From Streptomyces sp. Ru72 (GTDB taxonomy: Bacteria > Actinomycetota > Actinomycetes > Streptomycetales > Streptomycetaceae), in contig NZ_PQSR01000015.1 of assembly GCF_002920635.1 (NCBI RefSeq), positions 53,914-117,913 of the forward strand: a stretch of DNA of 64,000 nucleotides, read 5' to 3'. How positions within the stretch are numbered: position 1 is the stretch's first letter; each line of letters opens with the position of its first letter. This document shows, in pieces, positions 1 through 15,000 of this stretch. The translations under genes were made by a program, and so were the position numbers. Under the pieces are notes generated by a model that ran no database searches, was not told the DNA's origin, and saw only the letters and a list, made by a program, of their open reading frames with translations.

Positions 1-239
1 GCCTCGGCGACCGGGCCGAAGCGGTAACGCAGATGTTCCAGGGTGATGTCCGGATCGGACACATCGAAGTGGACCCTCATGAAGAAGCGGTCCTGAAGGC
101 GGTCGTCGAACTGCTGGCTCTGCAGGATGTTGCCCGAGTTCCTGACCAGGAAGCCGCTCACGGCATGGACCAGTCCGGCTCTGTCCGGGCAGGAGAAGGT
201 GAGGACGTACTCGTCGCCGGGTTGCGGTCGAGGGGACAT
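1..239 (-). CDS. purU: Formyltetrahydrofolate deformylase, 5' part
   Basis: Only the N-terminal 79 residues are in the window; the gene continues off the left edge. PurU hydrolyses 10-formyl-THF to formate and THF in the cytoplasm. The visible part starts MSPRPQPGDEYVLTFSC and reads as an N-terminal ACT domain (PDRAGLVHAVSGFL, then a stretch with SQQFDDRLQDRFFMRV), as in PurU; the catalytic formyl-transferase-like domain is not visible. The ATG at 239 is the first plausible start. Its job fits the neighbourhood: dimethylglycine and sarcosine oxidation load C1 units on THF, FolD converts them to 10-formyl-THF and PurU releases formate. In Arthrobacter, purU is also found with dmg, glyA and sox genes (recalled from the literature). 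The promoter at 263-321 resembles those of the other catabolic units. Confidence 0.85.
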   Translation of the reverse strand, partial: MSPRPQPGDEYVLTFSCPDRAGLVHAVSGFLVRNSGNILQSQQFDDRLQDRFFMRVHFDVSDPDITLEHLRYRFGPVAE

Positions 240-262
240 GCGCAGGCCTCCGTCTGATGCGT

Positions 263-321
263 AATGCACAACGCGATGAGCAATACGCAACATAGTTGGG
301 GCGAAGGCGGTCGGCGGTCAA
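263..321 (-). promoter_or_regulatory. purU promoter with tandem GTTGYGYA operator
   Basis: Read on the minus strand, TTGACC (321-316) is followed after 18 bp by AACTAT (297-292) as a possible -35/-10 pair. Directly downstream lie two copies of a motif 19 bp apart: GTTGCGTATT (291-282) and GTTGTGCATT (272-263). The same core, also in 19-bp spacing, follows the -10 of the dmg promoter, so a common repressor or regulator is likely. The regulator is not identified in the window. Confidence 0.5.
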
Positions 322-361
322 GACGGGGGACGTTCGGCTCTTGTGAAAACGACGGGACCCC

Positions 362-427
362 TTGACGTACGTCGGCCCTTCGGTCAGGGTTCCCCCACAA
401 GCAATTCGATGCGCGATGCGCAACGAA
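362..427 (+). promoter_or_regulatory. Promoter and 23-bp palindromic operator of the ALDH gene
   Basis: TTGACG (362-367), a 17-bp spacer and CAGGGT (385-390) match the Streptomyces housekeeping consensus well. The -35 is embedded in GGACCCCTTGAC (355-366), which recurs exactly at 6101-6112 before dmg. At 405-427 is a near-perfect inverted repeat, TTCG-n-TGCGC-n3-GCGCA-n-CGAA, 19 of 23 positions symmetric. It lies just after the predicted +1 and contains the core TGCGCAAC (417-424) on this strand, the reverse complement of the GTTGCGCA repeats before dmg. Confidence 0.6.
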
Positions 428-447
428 ACCTCCGAAGGGCTCCGCGC

Positions 448-1917
448 GTGGCAGACCTGTATGTGGACGGAGAATGGCGCGAGGCGGTGGCCGGCGGCCA
501 CCGGGAGATCCGCTGTCCCGCCGACGGCACGCCGGTCGCGACCGTGTCCGAGGGGACACGCGCCGACACCGAGGCCGCGATCGCCGCGGCCCGGCGCGCC
601 TTCGACGAAGGCCCCTGGCCGCGCACCCCCGAGCGCGAGCGCGGCGCCCTGCTGCTGCGCACCGCCGACATCCTGGAGCGCGACGCGAAGGAGTTCGCCC
701 GCGCCGAGTCGCTCGACACCGGCAAGCGCCTGGTCGAGAGCGAGTATGACATCGCCGACGTCGTCTCCTGCTTCCGCTACTACGGCGGCATCGCCGGCAC
801 CAGCGCCGGCCGGGTGGTCGACACCGGCCGTGACGACGCCCTCAGCCGGGTCACCTACGAACCCGTCGGCGTCTGCGGACTGATCACCCCCTGGAACTAC
901 CCCCTGCTCCAGGCGTCCTGGAAGGTCGCCCCGGCCCTCCTCGCGGGCAACACCATCGTGCTCAAGCCCAGCGAGCTCACGCCCTCCACCTCGATCCTGC
1001 TGATGAAGGCGCTCGAGGAGGCCGGGCTCCCGGCCGGCGCGGCCAACCTCGTCCTGGGCGCCGGAGCGGAGGCCGGCGCGCCCCTGTCGGAGCACCCGGA
1101 CGTCGACATGGTGTCCTTCACCGGGGGCCTGGAGACCGGGCGCCGCATCATGGCCACCGCCGCCGCGACGGTGAAGAAGGTCGCCCTGGAGCTCGGCGGC
1201 AAGAACCCCAACGTCGTCTTCGCCGACGCCGACTTCGACACGGCGGTCGACTTCGCCCTCACCGCCGTCTTCCTGCACTCCGGCCAGGTCTGCTCGGCCG
1301 GCGCGCGCCTGATCGTCGAGGACTCCCTGCACGACGCCTTCGTCGACGAGATCGTGCGCCGCGCCCGGCTCATCCGGCTCGGCGGCCCGTTCGACCCTCA
1401 GGCGGAGACCGGGGCGCTGATCTCGGCACAGCACCTTCAGAAGGTCGAGGCGTACGTCGCCGCAGGGCTCGCCGAGGGCGCCGTACTGCGCTGCGGCGGC
1501 GAGCGCCCCGACGACCCCGCGCTGGCGGGCGGCTTCTACTACCCGCCCACCGTCCTCGACGAGTGCAGCCAGGACATGCGCGTGGTGCACGAGGAGTCCT
1601 TCGGACCCGTGCTCACCGTCGAGCGCTTCCGTGACGAGGACGACGCCGTCCGCATCGCCAACGACACGGAGTACGGACTCGCCGGCGCCGTCTGGACGCA
1701 GGACGCCGGCAAGGCCCAGCGGGTCGCTCGCCGGCTGCGCCACGGCACGGTCTGGATCAACGACTACCACCCCTACGTGCCGCAAGCGGAATGGGGTGGC
1801 TTCGGGCACTCGGGCGTGGGCCGGGAGCTGGGACCGACCGGCCTCGACGAATACCGAGAGCCAAAGCACGTCTGGCAGAACATCCAACCCCGGCCGCAGC
1901 ACTGGTTCCGCGGCTGA
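448..1917 (+). CDS. Betaine-aldehyde-type NAD(P)+ aldehyde dehydrogenase
   Basis: A 489-residue ALDH superfamily enzyme, probably oxidising betaine aldehyde to glycine betaine. Visible hallmarks are TPWNYP with the oxyanion Asn near 150, NAD-binding FTGGLETG (about 224-231), the general-base Glu at about 248 in LELGGKNPN, and the nucleophile Cys at about 282 in [12 protein letters not shown]. The open frame extends upstream to 343, but GTG at 448 is preferred: it gives the usual family length, has GAAGGG at suitable spacing, and starts [10 protein letters not shown], the normal N-terminus. The upstream extension would run through the operator at 405-427. It is followed after 20 nt by the quaternary amine transporter genes, which supports betaine aldehyde as substrate. 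Substrate specificity is inferred; related ALDHs for other aminoaldehydes cannot be excluded. Confidence 0.85.
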   Translation: MADLYVDGEWREAVAGGHREIRCPADGTPVATVSEGTRADTEAAIAAARRAFDEGPWPRTPERERGALLLRTADILERDAKEFARAESLDTGKRLVESEYDIADVVSCFRYYGGIAGTSAGRVVDTGRDDALSRVTYEPVGVCGLITPWNYPLLQASWKVAPALLAGNTIVLKPSELTPSTSILLMKALEEAGLPAGAANLVLGAGAEAGAPLSEHPDVDMVSFTGGLETGRRIMATAAATVKKVALELGGKNPNVVFADADFDTAVDFALTAVFLHSGQVCSAGARLIVEDSLHDAFVDEIVRRARLIRLGGPFDPQAETGALISAQHLQKVEAYVAAGLAEGAVLRCGGERPDDPALAGGFYYPPTVLDECSQDMRVVHEESFGPVLTVERFRDEDDAVRIANDTEYGLAGAVWTQDAGKAQRVARRLRHGTVWINDYHPYVPQAEWGGFGHSGVGRELGPTGLDEYREPKHVWQNIQPRPQHWFRG

Positions 1918-1937
1918 ACGCCGAAAAGAGGTCGATC

Positions 1938-3028
<1,091 letters not shown>

Positions 3029-3029
<1 letters not shown>

Positions 3030-5005
3030 TGGCCGTCGCCGCCGACGCGGCCGCGCCGGTCGCGACCGTACGCAGAAGGGTCAGCCGTCCCATGGTGGTG
3101 GCGGCGATCCTGGTCGCCTGGGTGGTGCTCTTCGCCGTGCTGCGCGGCCGGCAGACGCTGTCCCTCGCCGCGGCCGATCTCACGGCTCTGCACCGCTGGC
3201 TGAACGACGTCAACGACAGCATCGGCGCCAACCGCAACTCCAACCCGCTCTTCCTGTACTTCTTCAACGAGATCCGCCTGGTCATCGACAACCTGGTGAC
3301 CTTCGTCCAGTCCCTGATCTCGCAGCCGAGCGGCGGCCGCCCGGTGCCGCAGATCGGCTGGCTCGGCGTCGTCGGCCTCACCGGCTACGTCTCCTGGGCC
3401 GTGGGCAACTGGCGGGTCGCCCTGCTGGCCGTGGCCGGTTTCACCTTCTTCGGGCTGCAGGGGCTGTGGCAGGAGAGCATGGACACCCTGGCGCTGACCC
3501 TCTCGGCGGTCATCGTGGCGCTGGTCATCGGCATCCCGCTCGGCGTGTGGGCCGGTCTCTCCGACCGGTTCAACCGGATCATGACGCCCTTCCTGGACTT
3601 CATGCAGACGATGCCGACCTTCGTCTACCTCGCCCCGCTGACCCTGATCTTCCTCATCGGCGGGGCCTCCGCCGTGATCACCACCGTGATCTACGCGGCA
3701 CCGCCCGCGATCCGCATCACCGCGCACGCCATCCGCTCCGTGCCCGAGACCACTGTCGAGGCGGCGGACTCGCTCGGCACGACGCGGTCGCAGCAACTGC
3801 TGAAAGTGCTGCTGCCGATGTCCAAGCGCACGGTGGTGATGGGCGTCAACCAGACCATCATGGCCGCCCTGGCCATGGTGACCATCGCCGCCCTGATCGA
3901 CGCGCCCGGCCTCGGCAAGACCGTCGTCCAGGCCCTGCAGTCGCTCGACGTCGGCACCGCCTTCAACGCCGGCCTCGCCATCGTCGTCATGGCCATCGTC
4001 CTCGACCGGGTCACCACGGCCGCTGCCGCACGCACCGAGGCGGCCCGCCGAACAGGCGGCCGGTTCCTCAAGTGGCGCCGGCCGCTGCTGGTGGCCGGCG
4101 GGATCACTGCCGCGGTCCTGGTCTATCTGTCCCACACCTACGTCTGGGCGGCCGAGTTCCCCGGCGAGGGAAGCACCGGCACTCACATCGCGAGCGCGGC
4201 CGACACCACGACCACCTGGCTGCAGGACCATCTCTCGGGCCTGACCAACGCGCTTCGGGACGTCATCACCAACGGGCTGCTCAACCCGTTCCAGACGCTG
4301 CTCACCGACTCCCCGTGGTGGCTCGTCGGCGTCACCCTGGTCGCGCTCGGCGCGGTGCTCGGCGGCTGGCGCGCCGGGGTGACGGCCGCCGTGTGCGTCG
4401 GGCTGCTCGTCGGCACGGGCCTGTGGTCGGACGGCATGACGACCCTCGCCTCGACCGCCGTGGCCACGGTGCTGGTGATGCTGCTCGGTGTCGTCTTCGG
4501 CGTGTGGATGGGACGCAGCCTGCTCGTGGACAGGCTGGTGCGGCCCACCCTGGACGCCGCACAGGTGATGCCGCCGTTCGTCTATCTCGTGCCGTTCCTG
4601 GCCCTCTTCGGTGCCACCCGCTTCACCGCGATCGTCGCGGCCGTCGTGTACGCGGCGCCCGTCGCGATCAAGATCATCGCGGACGGCGTGCGGAACGTGT
4701 CCGAGTCCACGGTGGAGGCGGCCACCTCGGCCGGGTGCAACACCTGGCAGATCATCACCAAGGTTCAGCTGCCGATGGCACGCAGCGCCCTGACTCTCGC
4801 GATCAACCAGGGGCTGATCTACGTGCTGTCGATGGTTGTGGTGGGCGGCCTGGTAGGGGCCGGCGCCCTCGGCTACGACGTCGTGGCCGGATTCTCGCAG
4901 GGAGAGCTGTACGGCAAGGGGCTGGCGGCGGGGCTCGCCATCGTACTGCTCGGAGTCATGTTCGACCGGATCACTCAGGCTGCGGCGCGACGCACCAGGG
5001 CATAA
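3029..5005 (+). CDS. Double-domain quaternary amine ABC transporter permease
   Basis: A 658-residue membrane protein with two ProW/OpuAB-type permease modules in one chain. Each module has a set of hydrophobic segments and an EAA-like coupling loop: the first around ETTVEAADSLGTTRSQQLLK and the second around ESTVEAATSAGCNTWQIITK. Classical ProW is about 350 residues with one module and works as a dimer, so this protein probably forms the whole channel alone. An extra hydrophobic segment and a polar loop (VYLSHTYVWAAEF onward) join the halves. ATG 3029 overlaps the ATPase stop by one base; GTG 3026 just before it is an alternative. The binding protein follows 13 nt downstream. Confidence 0.9.
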
Positions 5006-5018
5006 GGAGCACGACACC

Positions 5019-5987
5019 ATGGCAAGACACTGGCGAGCCGGCGCGGCCGGCCTGGCCGTCCTCGGCCTCACCCTCACCGCGTGCGCAGGGGCGAAGGTCG
5101 GCGACAGCTCCTCCGCCGGCTCGAAGTCCTCGGGCGGCAAGTGCGGCACGTTCAACCTGGCCGTCAACCCGTGGGTGGGCTACGAGGCGGACGCGGCGGT
5201 CGTCGCGTACGTCGCGCAGCACGACCTCGGCTGCACGGTCAACAAGAAGGACCTGAAGGAGGAGATCGCCTGGCAGGGCTTCGGGACCGGCGAGGTCGAC
5301 GCCGTCCTGGAGAACTGGGGCCACGACGATCTGAAGAAGAAGTACATCACCGAGCAGAAGACCGCCGTCGAGGCCGGGCAGACGGGCAACAAGGGCATCA
5401 TCGGCTGGTTCGTGCCGCCGTGGCTGGCCAAGGCGCACCCGGACATCACCGACTGGAAGAACCTCAACAAGTACGCCGACAAGTTCAAGACCTCCGAGTC
5501 CGGCGGCAAGGGCCAGCTGCTGGACGGCGACCCGTCCTACGTCACCAACGACGCGGCGCTGGTGAAGAACCTGAAGCTGAACTTCAAGGTGGTGTACGCG
5601 GGCAGCGAGACCGCGCTCATCCAGGCGTTCCGGACCGCCGAGAAGAACAAGCAGTGGATGATCGGCTACTTCTACGAGCCGCAGTGGTTCATGTCCGAGG
5701 TGCCGCTGGTCAAGGTGAACCTGCCGGCGTACAAGACGGGCTGTGACGCGGACGCGGCCAAGGTGGCGTGCGACTACCCCGTCTACAACCTGGACAAGAT
5801 CGTCAGCGCCGGCTTCGCGAAGTCGGGCAGCCCCGCGTACAACCTGGTGAAGAACTTCAACTGGACCAACGACGACCAGAACACCGTGGCCAAGTACATC
5901 GCGGTGGACAAGATGTCGGACGACGCGGCGGCCAAGAAGTGGGTCGACGCCAACCGCGACAAGGTCGATGCCTGGCTGAAGAAGTAG
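5019..5987 (+). CDS. Quaternary amine ABC transporter substrate-binding lipoprotein
   Basis: A 322-residue OpuAC-type solute-binding lipoprotein, last gene of the importer. The signal peptide ends in the lipobox LTAC (Cys about 22), followed by a Ser/Gly-rich tether, so it should be anchored outside the membrane. The mature part starts FNLAVNPWVGYEADAAV, the usual OpuAC opening, and is rich in Trp and Tyr that form the aromatic cage for trimethylammonium groups. Lysine content is high, as is common in such exported proteins. AAGGAG stands before ATG 5019. A strong intrinsic terminator follows at 6024-6069, closing the transport operon. Confidence 0.9.
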   Translation: MARHWRAGAAGLAVLGLTLTACAGAKVGDSSSAGSKSSGGKCGTFNLAVNPWVGYEADAAVVAYVAQHDLGCTVNKKDLKEEIAWQGFGTGEVDAVLENWGHDDLKKKYITEQKTAVEAGQTGNKGIIGWFVPPWLAKAHPDITDWKNLNKYADKFKTSESGGKGQLLDGDPSYVTNDAALVKNLKLNFKVVYAGSETALIQAFRTAEKNKQWMIGYFYEPQWFMSEVPLVKVNLPAYKTGCDADAAKVACDYPVYNLDKIVSAGFAKSGSPAYNLVKNFNWTNDDQNTVAKYIAVDKMSDDAAAKKWVDANRDKVDAWLKK

Positions 5988-6023
5988 GCACGGGCTCGAT
6001 ACGAGGAAAAGGGCCGGTGGAAG

Positions 6024-6069
6024 ACGCCCGGCGGGCGGTGCGCACCTGTGCGCACCGCCCGCCGGGCGT
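6024..6069 (+). terminator. Strong hairpin terminator after the transporter operon
   Basis: A perfect inverted repeat: 6024-6045 pairs with 6048-6069 (ACGCCCGGCGGG... against ...CCCGCCGGGCGT), about 21 bp of almost pure G/C stem with a tiny loop. It separates the importer genes from the dmg promoter. There is no U-tract, as is usual in Streptomyces. Confidence 0.85.
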
Positions 6070-6107
6070 TGCCTTGTTCCGGGCTGTTTTCCGACGTCAC
6101 GGACCCC

Positions 6108-6176
6108 TTGACACTCCTCCTCGGCGACAGGCACATTGAGTTGCGCAGCCTGAATCGAGTTGCGCAGACAGCAACT
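6108..6176 (+). promoter_or_regulatory. dmg operon promoter with duplicated GAGTTGCGCAG operator
   Basis: TTGACA (6108-6113) lies within GGACCCCTTGAC (6101-6112), identical to the ALDH promoter; a possible -10 is CACATT (6132-6137, spacer 18). Immediately after come two exact copies of GAGTTGCGCAG at 6138-6148 and 6157-6167, 19 bp apart. The second is also half of a palindrome AGTTGC-n7-GCAACT (6158-6176). A protein bound here would cover +1, which suggests repression relieved by a pathway intermediate. Confidence 0.6.
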
Positions 6177-6178
6177 GA

Positions 6179-8644
<2,466 letters not shown>

Positions 8645-8666
8645 CCGTGGGGAAGAGGTAACGCCG

Positions 8667-9527
8667 GTGACCGCACAACTGCTCGACGGCAAGGCGACCG
8701 CAGCCGCCATCCGTAGTGAACTCGCCGAGCGCGTCGCCAAGTCGACCGCCTCGACCGGCCGCCCGCCGGGGCTCGGCACCGTCCTGGTCGGCGACGACCC
8801 GGGCAGCCGCGCCTACGTCGCCGGAAAGCACCGCGACTGCGCGCAGATCGGGGTCGCCTCCCTCCGCCGCGAGCTGCCCGCCGACGCGACCCAGCGGCAG
8901 GTCGAGGACGTCATCGACGAACTCAACGCCGACCCCGCCTGCACCGGCTACATCGTCCAGCTCCCGCTCCCGCGCCACCTGGACGCGAACGCCGTCCTTA
9001 CGCGCATGGACCCCGCCAAGGACGCCGACGGACTGCACCCGGTCAACCTCGGCCGGCTCGTCCTCGGCGTCGACGCCCCCCTGCCCTGCACCCCCCGCGG
9101 CATCGTCGGACTGCTCCGCCGGTACGAGGTCCCGCTCGCCGGAGCGCGCGTGTGCGTGATCGGCCGGGGCATCACGGTCGGACGGCCGATCGGGCTCCTG
9201 CTCACCCGCAGGTCCGAGAACGCCACCGTGACCCTGTGCCACACCGGAACCAAGGGCCTGGCCTGGCACGTACGCGAGGCGGACATCGTCGTCGCCGCGG
9301 CCGGCTCGCCCGGACTGATCACCAAGGACATGCTGCGCCCCGGCGCGGCCGTCCTGGACGTCGGCATCACCCGCACCGAACACGGGCTCGTCGGCGACGT
9401 CCACCCGGAGGCCGCCCAGGTCGCCGGATGGCTCGCGCCGATGCCCGGGGGAGTGGGACCCATGACCCGGGCGATGCTGCTCGCCAACGTCGTCGAGGCC
9501 GCCGAGAGGAACGCGAACACCGTATGA
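8667..9527 (+). CDS. folD: Methylene-THF dehydrogenase/methenyl-THF cyclohydrolase
   Basis: A 286-residue bifunctional enzyme converting 5,10-methylene-THF to 10-formyl-THF. Visible signatures are [18 protein letters not shown] with the catalytic Tyr/Lys pair near 50 and 54, [25 protein letters not shown], and the NADP-binding [18 protein letters not shown] 8667 has AAGAGG upstream and gives a normal length. The stop overlaps glyA ATG (ATGA at 9524-9527). It lies directly after dmg, so it is probably a pathway-dedicated copy beside a housekeeping folD elsewhere (inference). Confidence 0.9.
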   Translation: MTAQLLDGKATAAAIRSELAERVAKSTASTGRPPGLGTVLVGDDPGSRAYVAGKHRDCAQIGVASLRRELPADATQRQVEDVIDELNADPACTGYIVQLPLPRHLDANAVLTRMDPAKDADGLHPVNLGRLVLGVDAPLPCTPRGIVGLLRRYEVPLAGARVCVIGRGITVGRPIGLLLTRRSENATVTLCHTGTKGLAWHVREADIVVAAAGSPGLITKDMLRPGAAVLDVGITRTEHGLVGDVHPEAAQVAGWLAPMPGGVGPMTRAMLLANVVEAAERNANTV

Positions 9528-10810
9528 ACGTGCTGAACACCCCGCTGGCGGAGCTGGACCCCGAGGTCCACGCCGCCCTCGGCGCCGAGCTGCACCGCCA
9601 GCAGTCCACCCTCGAGATGATCGCCTCCGAGAACTTCGCGCCCTCCGCCGTCATGGAGGCCCAGGGATCGGTCGCGACCAACAAGTACGCGGAGGGCTAC
9701 CCGGGCCGCCGCTACTACGGCGGCTGCGAACACGTCGACGTCACCGAACGCCTGGCCATCGAGCGCGTCAAGTCCCTGTTCGGCGCGGGTTTCGCCAACG
9801 TCCAGCCGCACTCGGGCGCGCAGGCGAACACCGCTGTCTTCTTCGCCCTCCTCCAGCCCGGCGACACCATCCTCGGCCTCGATCTCGCGCACGGCGGCCA
9901 CCTCACCCACGGCATGCGCATCAACTACAGCGGCAAGATGCTCAATGTCGTGCCGTACCACGTCTCCGAAGCGGACAACCTCGTCGACATGGACGAGGTG
10001 GAGCGGCTCGCCAAGGAACACCGCCCCAAGATGATCATCGCGGGCTGGTCGGCGTACCCGAGGCAGCTGGACTTCGCGGCCTTCCGCCGCATCGCCGACG
10101 AGGTCGGTGCCCTCCTCATGGTCGACATGGCGCACTTCGCGGGCCTGGTCGCCGCCGGACTGCACCCCAGCCCCGTCCCGCACGCGCACGTGGTCACCAC
10201 CACCACGCACAAGACGCTCGGCGGTCCCCGCGGCGGAGTGATCCTCACCAACGACGCCGACCTCGCCAAGAAGATCAACTCGGCGGTGTTCCCCGGCATG
10301 CAGGGCGGCCCCCTGGAGCACGTCATCGCCGCGAAGGCGGTCTCCTTCAAGGTCGCGGCATCGCCCGAGTTCGCAGAGCGCCAGGCCCGCACACTGACCG
10401 GCGCCCGCATCCTCGCCGAGCGCCTCACACAGCCCGACGCGGCCGCGGCCGGAGTGAAGGTGCTGACGGGCGGCACGGACGTCCACCTCGTCCTCGTCGA
10501 CCTGCGTGAGTCCGAACTCGACGGCAGGCGCGCCGAGGACCTGCTGCACGAGATCGGCATCACCGTCAACCGCAACGCCGTCCCCTTCGACCCGCGCCCG
10601 CCCATGGTCACCTCCGGCCTGCGCATCGGCACCCCGGCCCTCGCCACCCGGGGCTTCACCGAGGAGGACTTCACCGAGGTCGCCGACGTGATCGCGCTCG
10701 CCCTGCAGCCCGAGCCGGACGTGGCGGCGCTGCGCGCCCGCACTGCGGCCCTGGCCGCCGAGCACCCGCTCTACCCGCACCTTTCCGGTCCTTCAGGAGA
10801 CGCCCGATGA
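9524..10810 (+). CDS. glyA: Serine hydroxymethyltransferase
   Basis: A 428-residue PLP enzyme interconverting glycine plus 5,10-methylene-THF with serine plus THF. The PLP lysine is about 230 in [14 protein letters not shown]; other hallmarks are [25 protein letters not shown] and [12 protein letters not shown]. It overlaps folD by ATGA and soxB by ATGA, so all three are translationally coupled. In this setting it most likely works toward serine, joining the glycine left from sarcosine oxidation to a C1 unit from the two demethylations; SdaA further down consumes the serine. Confidence 0.93.
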   Translation: MNVLNTPLAELDPEVHAALGAELHRQQSTLEMIASENFAPSAVMEAQGSVATNKYAEGYPGRRYYGGCEHVDVTERLAIERVKSLFGAGFANVQPHSGAQANTAVFFALLQPGDTILGLDLAHGGHLTHGMRINYSGKMLNVVPYHVSEADNLVDMDEVERLAKEHRPKMIIAGWSAYPRQLDFAAFRRIADEVGALLMVDMAHFAGLVAAGLHPSPVPHAHVVTTTTHKTLGGPRGGVILTNDADLAKKINSAVFPGMQGGPLEHVIAAKAVSFKVAASPEFAERQARTLTGARILAERLTQPDAAAAGVKVLTGGTDVHLVLVDLRESELDGRRAEDLLHEIGITVNRNAVPFDPRPPMVTSGLRIGTPALATRGFTEEDFTEVADVIALALQPEPDVAALRARTAALAAEHPLYPHLSGPSGDAR

Positions 10811-12039
10811 GCCCCCGCACCCCCGGCGCCGACCTCCCCGACCACCCCGACTGGCTCTGGCGCACCCCCGAGCCCAGGCGGTCGTACGACGTGGTGATCG
10901 TGGGCGGCGGCGGACACGGCCTGGCCACGGCCCACTACCTGGCGAAGAACCACGGCATCACCAACGTCGCGGTCCTGGAGAAGGGCTGGCTCGCGGGCGG
11001 CAACATGGCCCGCAACACCACGATCATCCGCTCCAACTACCTGTGGGACGAGAGCGCCGGTATCTACGAGCACGCCCTCAAACTCTGGGAAGGACTGGAG
11101 GAGGAGCTCGACTACCCGATCCTCTTCTCCCAGCGCGGCGTGCTGAACCTCGCCCACAGCCTGCAGGACGTCCGCGACAGCGTGCGCCGCGTCGAGGCCA
11201 ACCGGCTCAACGGCGTCGACGCCGAGTGGCTCGACGCGCAGGCGGTCAAAGAGGTCTGCCCGATCGTCAACATCTCACCCGACGTGCGCTACCCGGTCCT
11301 CGGCGGCACCTACCAGCCGCGCGCCGGCATCGCCAAGCACGACTACGTGGCCTGGGGCTTCGCCCGCTCCGCGGACGCCGCCGGCATCGACATCATCCAG
11401 AACTGCGAGGTCACCGGCCTCGACGTGGTCGGCGGCCGGGTGGTCGGCGTGCAGACCACGCTCGGCCCGATCGCGGCGGGCAAGGTGGCCCTGTGCTCCG
11501 CCGGTCACACCTCGGTCCTCGCCGCCATGGCGGGCATCGAACTCCCGCTGCAGAGCCACCCGTTGCAGGCCCTGGTCTCCGAACTCCTGGAGCCGGTGCA
11601 CCCGACGGTCGTCATGTCCAACGCCGTCCACGTGTACGTCAGCCAGGCCCACAAGGGCGAGCTGGTCATGGGCGCCGGCATCGACGCCTACAACTCCTAC
11701 ACCCAGCGCGGCGCGTTCCACATCATCGAGGAGCAGATGTCCGCCGCCCTGGAGCTCTTCCCGGTCTTCGCCCGCGCCCACGTGCTGCGCACCTGGGGCG
11801 GCATCGTCGACGTCAGCCCGGACGCCTCGCCCATCGTCGGCCTCACCCCGGTCGACAACCTCTACCTCAACTGCGGCTGGGGAACGGGCGGCTTCAAGGC
11901 CACCCCGGGGGTCGGCTGGGTCTACGCCCACACCATCGCCCACGACACACCCCACCCGCTGAACGCCCCCTTCTCGCTCGACCGTTTCACCACCGGCGCG
12001 CTCGTCGACGAGCACGGCGCGGCCGCGGTGGCCCACTAG
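10807..12039 (+). CDS. soxB: Heterotetrameric sarcosine oxidase, beta subunit
   Basis: A 410-residue subunit carrying the sarcosine-oxidising flavin site. The N-terminal dinucleotide motif [17 protein letters not shown] (29-45) and the block [17 protein letters not shown] match Corynebacterium and Arthrobacter SoxB; the His at about 178 in AKHDY corresponds by motif to the His that carries covalent FMN in the known enzyme. The enzyme demethylates sarcosine to glycine, with the C1 unit passed to THF in the alpha subunit. ATG 10807 overlaps the glyA stop. The next frame, soxDA, follows after 11 nt. Confidence 0.92.
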   Translation: MSPRTPGADLPDHPDWLWRTPEPRRSYDVVIVGGGGHGLATAHYLAKNHGITNVAVLEKGWLAGGNMARNTTIIRSNYLWDESAGIYEHALKLWEGLEEELDYPILFSQRGVLNLAHSLQDVRDSVRRVEANRLNGVDAEWLDAQAVKEVCPIVNISPDVRYPVLGGTYQPRAGIAKHDYVAWGFARSADAAGIDIIQNCEVTGLDVVGGRVVGVQTTLGPIAAGKVALCSAGHTSVLAAMAGIELPLQSHPLQALVSELLEPVHPTVVMSNAVHVYVSQAHKGELVMGAGIDAYNSYTQRGAFHIIEEQMSAALELFPVFARAHVLRTWGGIVDVSPDASPIVGLTPVDNLYLNCGWGTGGFKATPGVGWVYAHTIAHDTPHPLNAPFSLDRFTTGALVDEHGAAAVAH

Positions 12040-12050
12040 GGAGCCGAACC

Positions 12051-15000
12051 ATGCTGCTCATTTCCTGCCCGTGGTGCGGGCCCCGTGACGAGGCCGAGTT
12101 CCACTATGGCGGCCAGGCCCATGTGCCCTACCCCGAGGATCCGGCGGCCCTCACCGACGAGGAGTGGGCGCGCTACCTGTTCTTCCGCGCCAACCCGAAG
12201 GGGCCGTTCGCCGAGCGGTGGAGCCACGCGGCGGGCTGCCGCAAGTGGTTCAACGCGGTACGGGACACGGCGACGAACGAGATCCTGGCCGTTTACAAGG
12301 TGGGCGAGTCGCGTCCGGCAACTCCTGAGCCAAGGCGGGCTGTTTCAGCGGCTACGGCCGCCTCTGAGCCACGCCCGGCATCACCGGCCCGTCTGGGGGC
12401 ACCCCCTCTGGGGGAGCTCGAGGAGGAGTCCGGAGAACGATCCGGGGGTCCGGCGGCGGAGCCTCTGGCGGGGGCCGGCGGCGGGCCCCTGCCACGCGGC
12501 GGCAGCCCCACGTCGGACACATCGGGAAGGGGCGGGGCGGGCGAGGACAACCAACCGTTCCGCCTCCCCACCGGCGGCCGAGTGGACCGGAAGGCCGCCC
12601 TGACCTTCGTCTTCGACGGCACCGAGTACCACGGCTACCGCGGCGACACCCTCGCCTCCGCCCTCCTCGCCAACGGCGTCATCGCGGCAGCGACCAGCAT
12701 CAGACTCGGCCGTCCGCGGGGCATCTTCTCGGCCGGCGTCGAAGAGCCCAACGCGGTCGTCCAGATCGAGGCTCCCTTCCCCGAGCCCATGCTCCCCGCC
12801 ACGACCGTCGAGCTCTACGACGGCCTGGTCGCGAGCAGCCTCCCCGGCCAGGGCCGCCTCGCCGCCGAACCCGACCCCGCCCGCTACGACGCCGTACACG
12901 CCCACTGCGACCTGCTGGTCGTCGGCGCGGGCCCCGCCGGCCTGGCGGCCGCAGCGGCGGCGGCGAACAGCGGCGCCCGCGTCATCCTCGCCGACGACCA
13001 GCCAGAACTCGGCGGCAGCCTGCTCGGCACCGGCGAACACCTCGACTGGGTGCAGGCGACGCGCGCTCGACTGGAGGCCGCTCCCGAGGTACGCGTCCTG
13101 CGCCGCACCACCGTCTTCGGCCACTACGACGACAACCACCTCCTCGCCGTGGAGCGCCGCACCAACCACCTCGGCGCCGAGGCCCCGGACCACGTCTCCC
13201 GCGAGCGCGTCTGGCGCATCCGCGCCCGCCGCGTGGTCCTCGCGACCGGCGCCCACGAGCGCTCGCTGGCGTTCGGCGACAACGACCGCCCCGGCGTGAT
13301 GCTGGCCGCCTCCGCCCGGACGTACCTCCACAAGTACGCCGTTCTGCCCGGCCGTCACGCGGTCGTGTTCACCACCAACGACAGCGCCTACGCCGCCGCG
13401 CTCGACCTGGCGGCGGCGGGAGTGGGCATCGCGGCGATCGTCGACACCCGGCCCGAGCCGGGGGAGTGGGCCGAGCGTGCCCGCTCCGCCGGGATCGAGG
13501 TGCTGGCCGGACACGCGGTCACCGGCACGGAGGGCGGGTCCCGCCTCACCGCCGTGACGGTCGCCCCGTACGGGGAGTCCGCCGGACAGAGGGAGTTCGC
13601 CGTCGACCTGCTCCTGGTCTCCGGCGGCTGGAACCCGGTCGCGCACCTGTTCAGCCAGGCGGGCGGCAAGCTCCGCCACGACGAGGCACTCGGCACGTTC
13701 GTTCCCGACAGCTGCCGTCAGGCGGTGGAGGTCGCGGGCAGCGCCAACGGCGCCCTCGACCTCGCCACGGCTCTCGCTGAGGGCACGGCGGCCGGCGCCC
13801 GCGCGGTCGAGGCGGAGGGCTACACCGCCGAGGCGCCCGCCCTCCCGGCCGTGGCCGCCCAGCCGCACACCCCGTCCATGCAGGTCTTCACGGTCCCCAC
13901 TCCCACCGGCGCCCCCCGGTTCGTCGACCTCCAACGCGACGTCACGGTCGACGACCTGGCGCGGGCGACCGGGGCGGGCCTGCGCTCGGTGGAGCACACC
14001 AAGCGCTACACCACGGCCGGCACCGGAGGCGACCAGGGCAGGACGGCCGGCGTCCTGGCGAGCGGAGTCGTCGCCGAACTCCTCGGCGTGGACATCTCGG
14101 CGCTCGGCCTGCCCACGTTCCGGCCGCCGTTCACCCCCGTCTCCTTCGCCGCCCTCGCCGGCCGCGACCGCGGTCCGCTGCACGACCCGATCCGCACCAC
14201 CGCCCTGCACGCATGGCATGTCGAGCACGGTGCCCTCTTCGAGAACGTCGGCCAGTGGAAGCGCCCCTGGTACTACCCGCAGGACGGCGAGGACATGGAG
14301 ACCGCCGTACTGCGCGAGTGCCGCGCCGCCCGCGAGGCCGTGGCCTTCATGGACGCCTCCACCCTCGGCAAGATCGACGTGCAGGGCCCGGACGCCGCGC
14401 TCTTCCTCGACCGGCTCTACACCAACATGATGAGCACCCTGAAGGTCGGCATGATCCGCTACGGCGTGATGTGCCGCCTGGACGGCATGGTCTTCGACGA
14501 CGGCACGGTCATCCGGCTCGCGCAGGACCGCTTCCTGGTCACCACGACCACCGGCAACGCGGCCGCCGTCCTGGACTGGATGGAGGAGTGGCTCCAGACC
14601 GAGTGGCCCGAACTGCGGGTCCACTGCACCTCCGTCACCGAGCAGTGGGCGACCGTGGCCCTCGTCGGCCCCCGTTCCCGCGACGTCCTGGGTTCGCTCG
14701 CGCCCCGACTGGCCGTGGGCAACGACGACTTCCCGTTCATGGCGTGGCGTGAGACGACCGTCGCCGGCATCGACGCGCGCGTGTGCCGGATCAGCTTCTC
14801 CGGCGAACTCGCCTACGAGATCAACGTCTCGCCCTGGGACGCCCTGGCCCTGTGGGAGGCCCTGTACGAGGCCGGCGCCCCGTACGGCATCACCCCGTAC
14901 GGCACCGAGACCATGCACGTCCTGCGCGCCGAGAAGGGCTACCCGATCATCGGCCAGGACACCGACGGGACGGTCACCCCACAGGACCTCGGCATGAGCT

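Noticed and set aside
343..447. N-terminal extension of the ALDH gene to ATG 343
   Set aside because: It would translate the -35/-10 and palindromic operator; GTG 448 gives the normal N-terminus.
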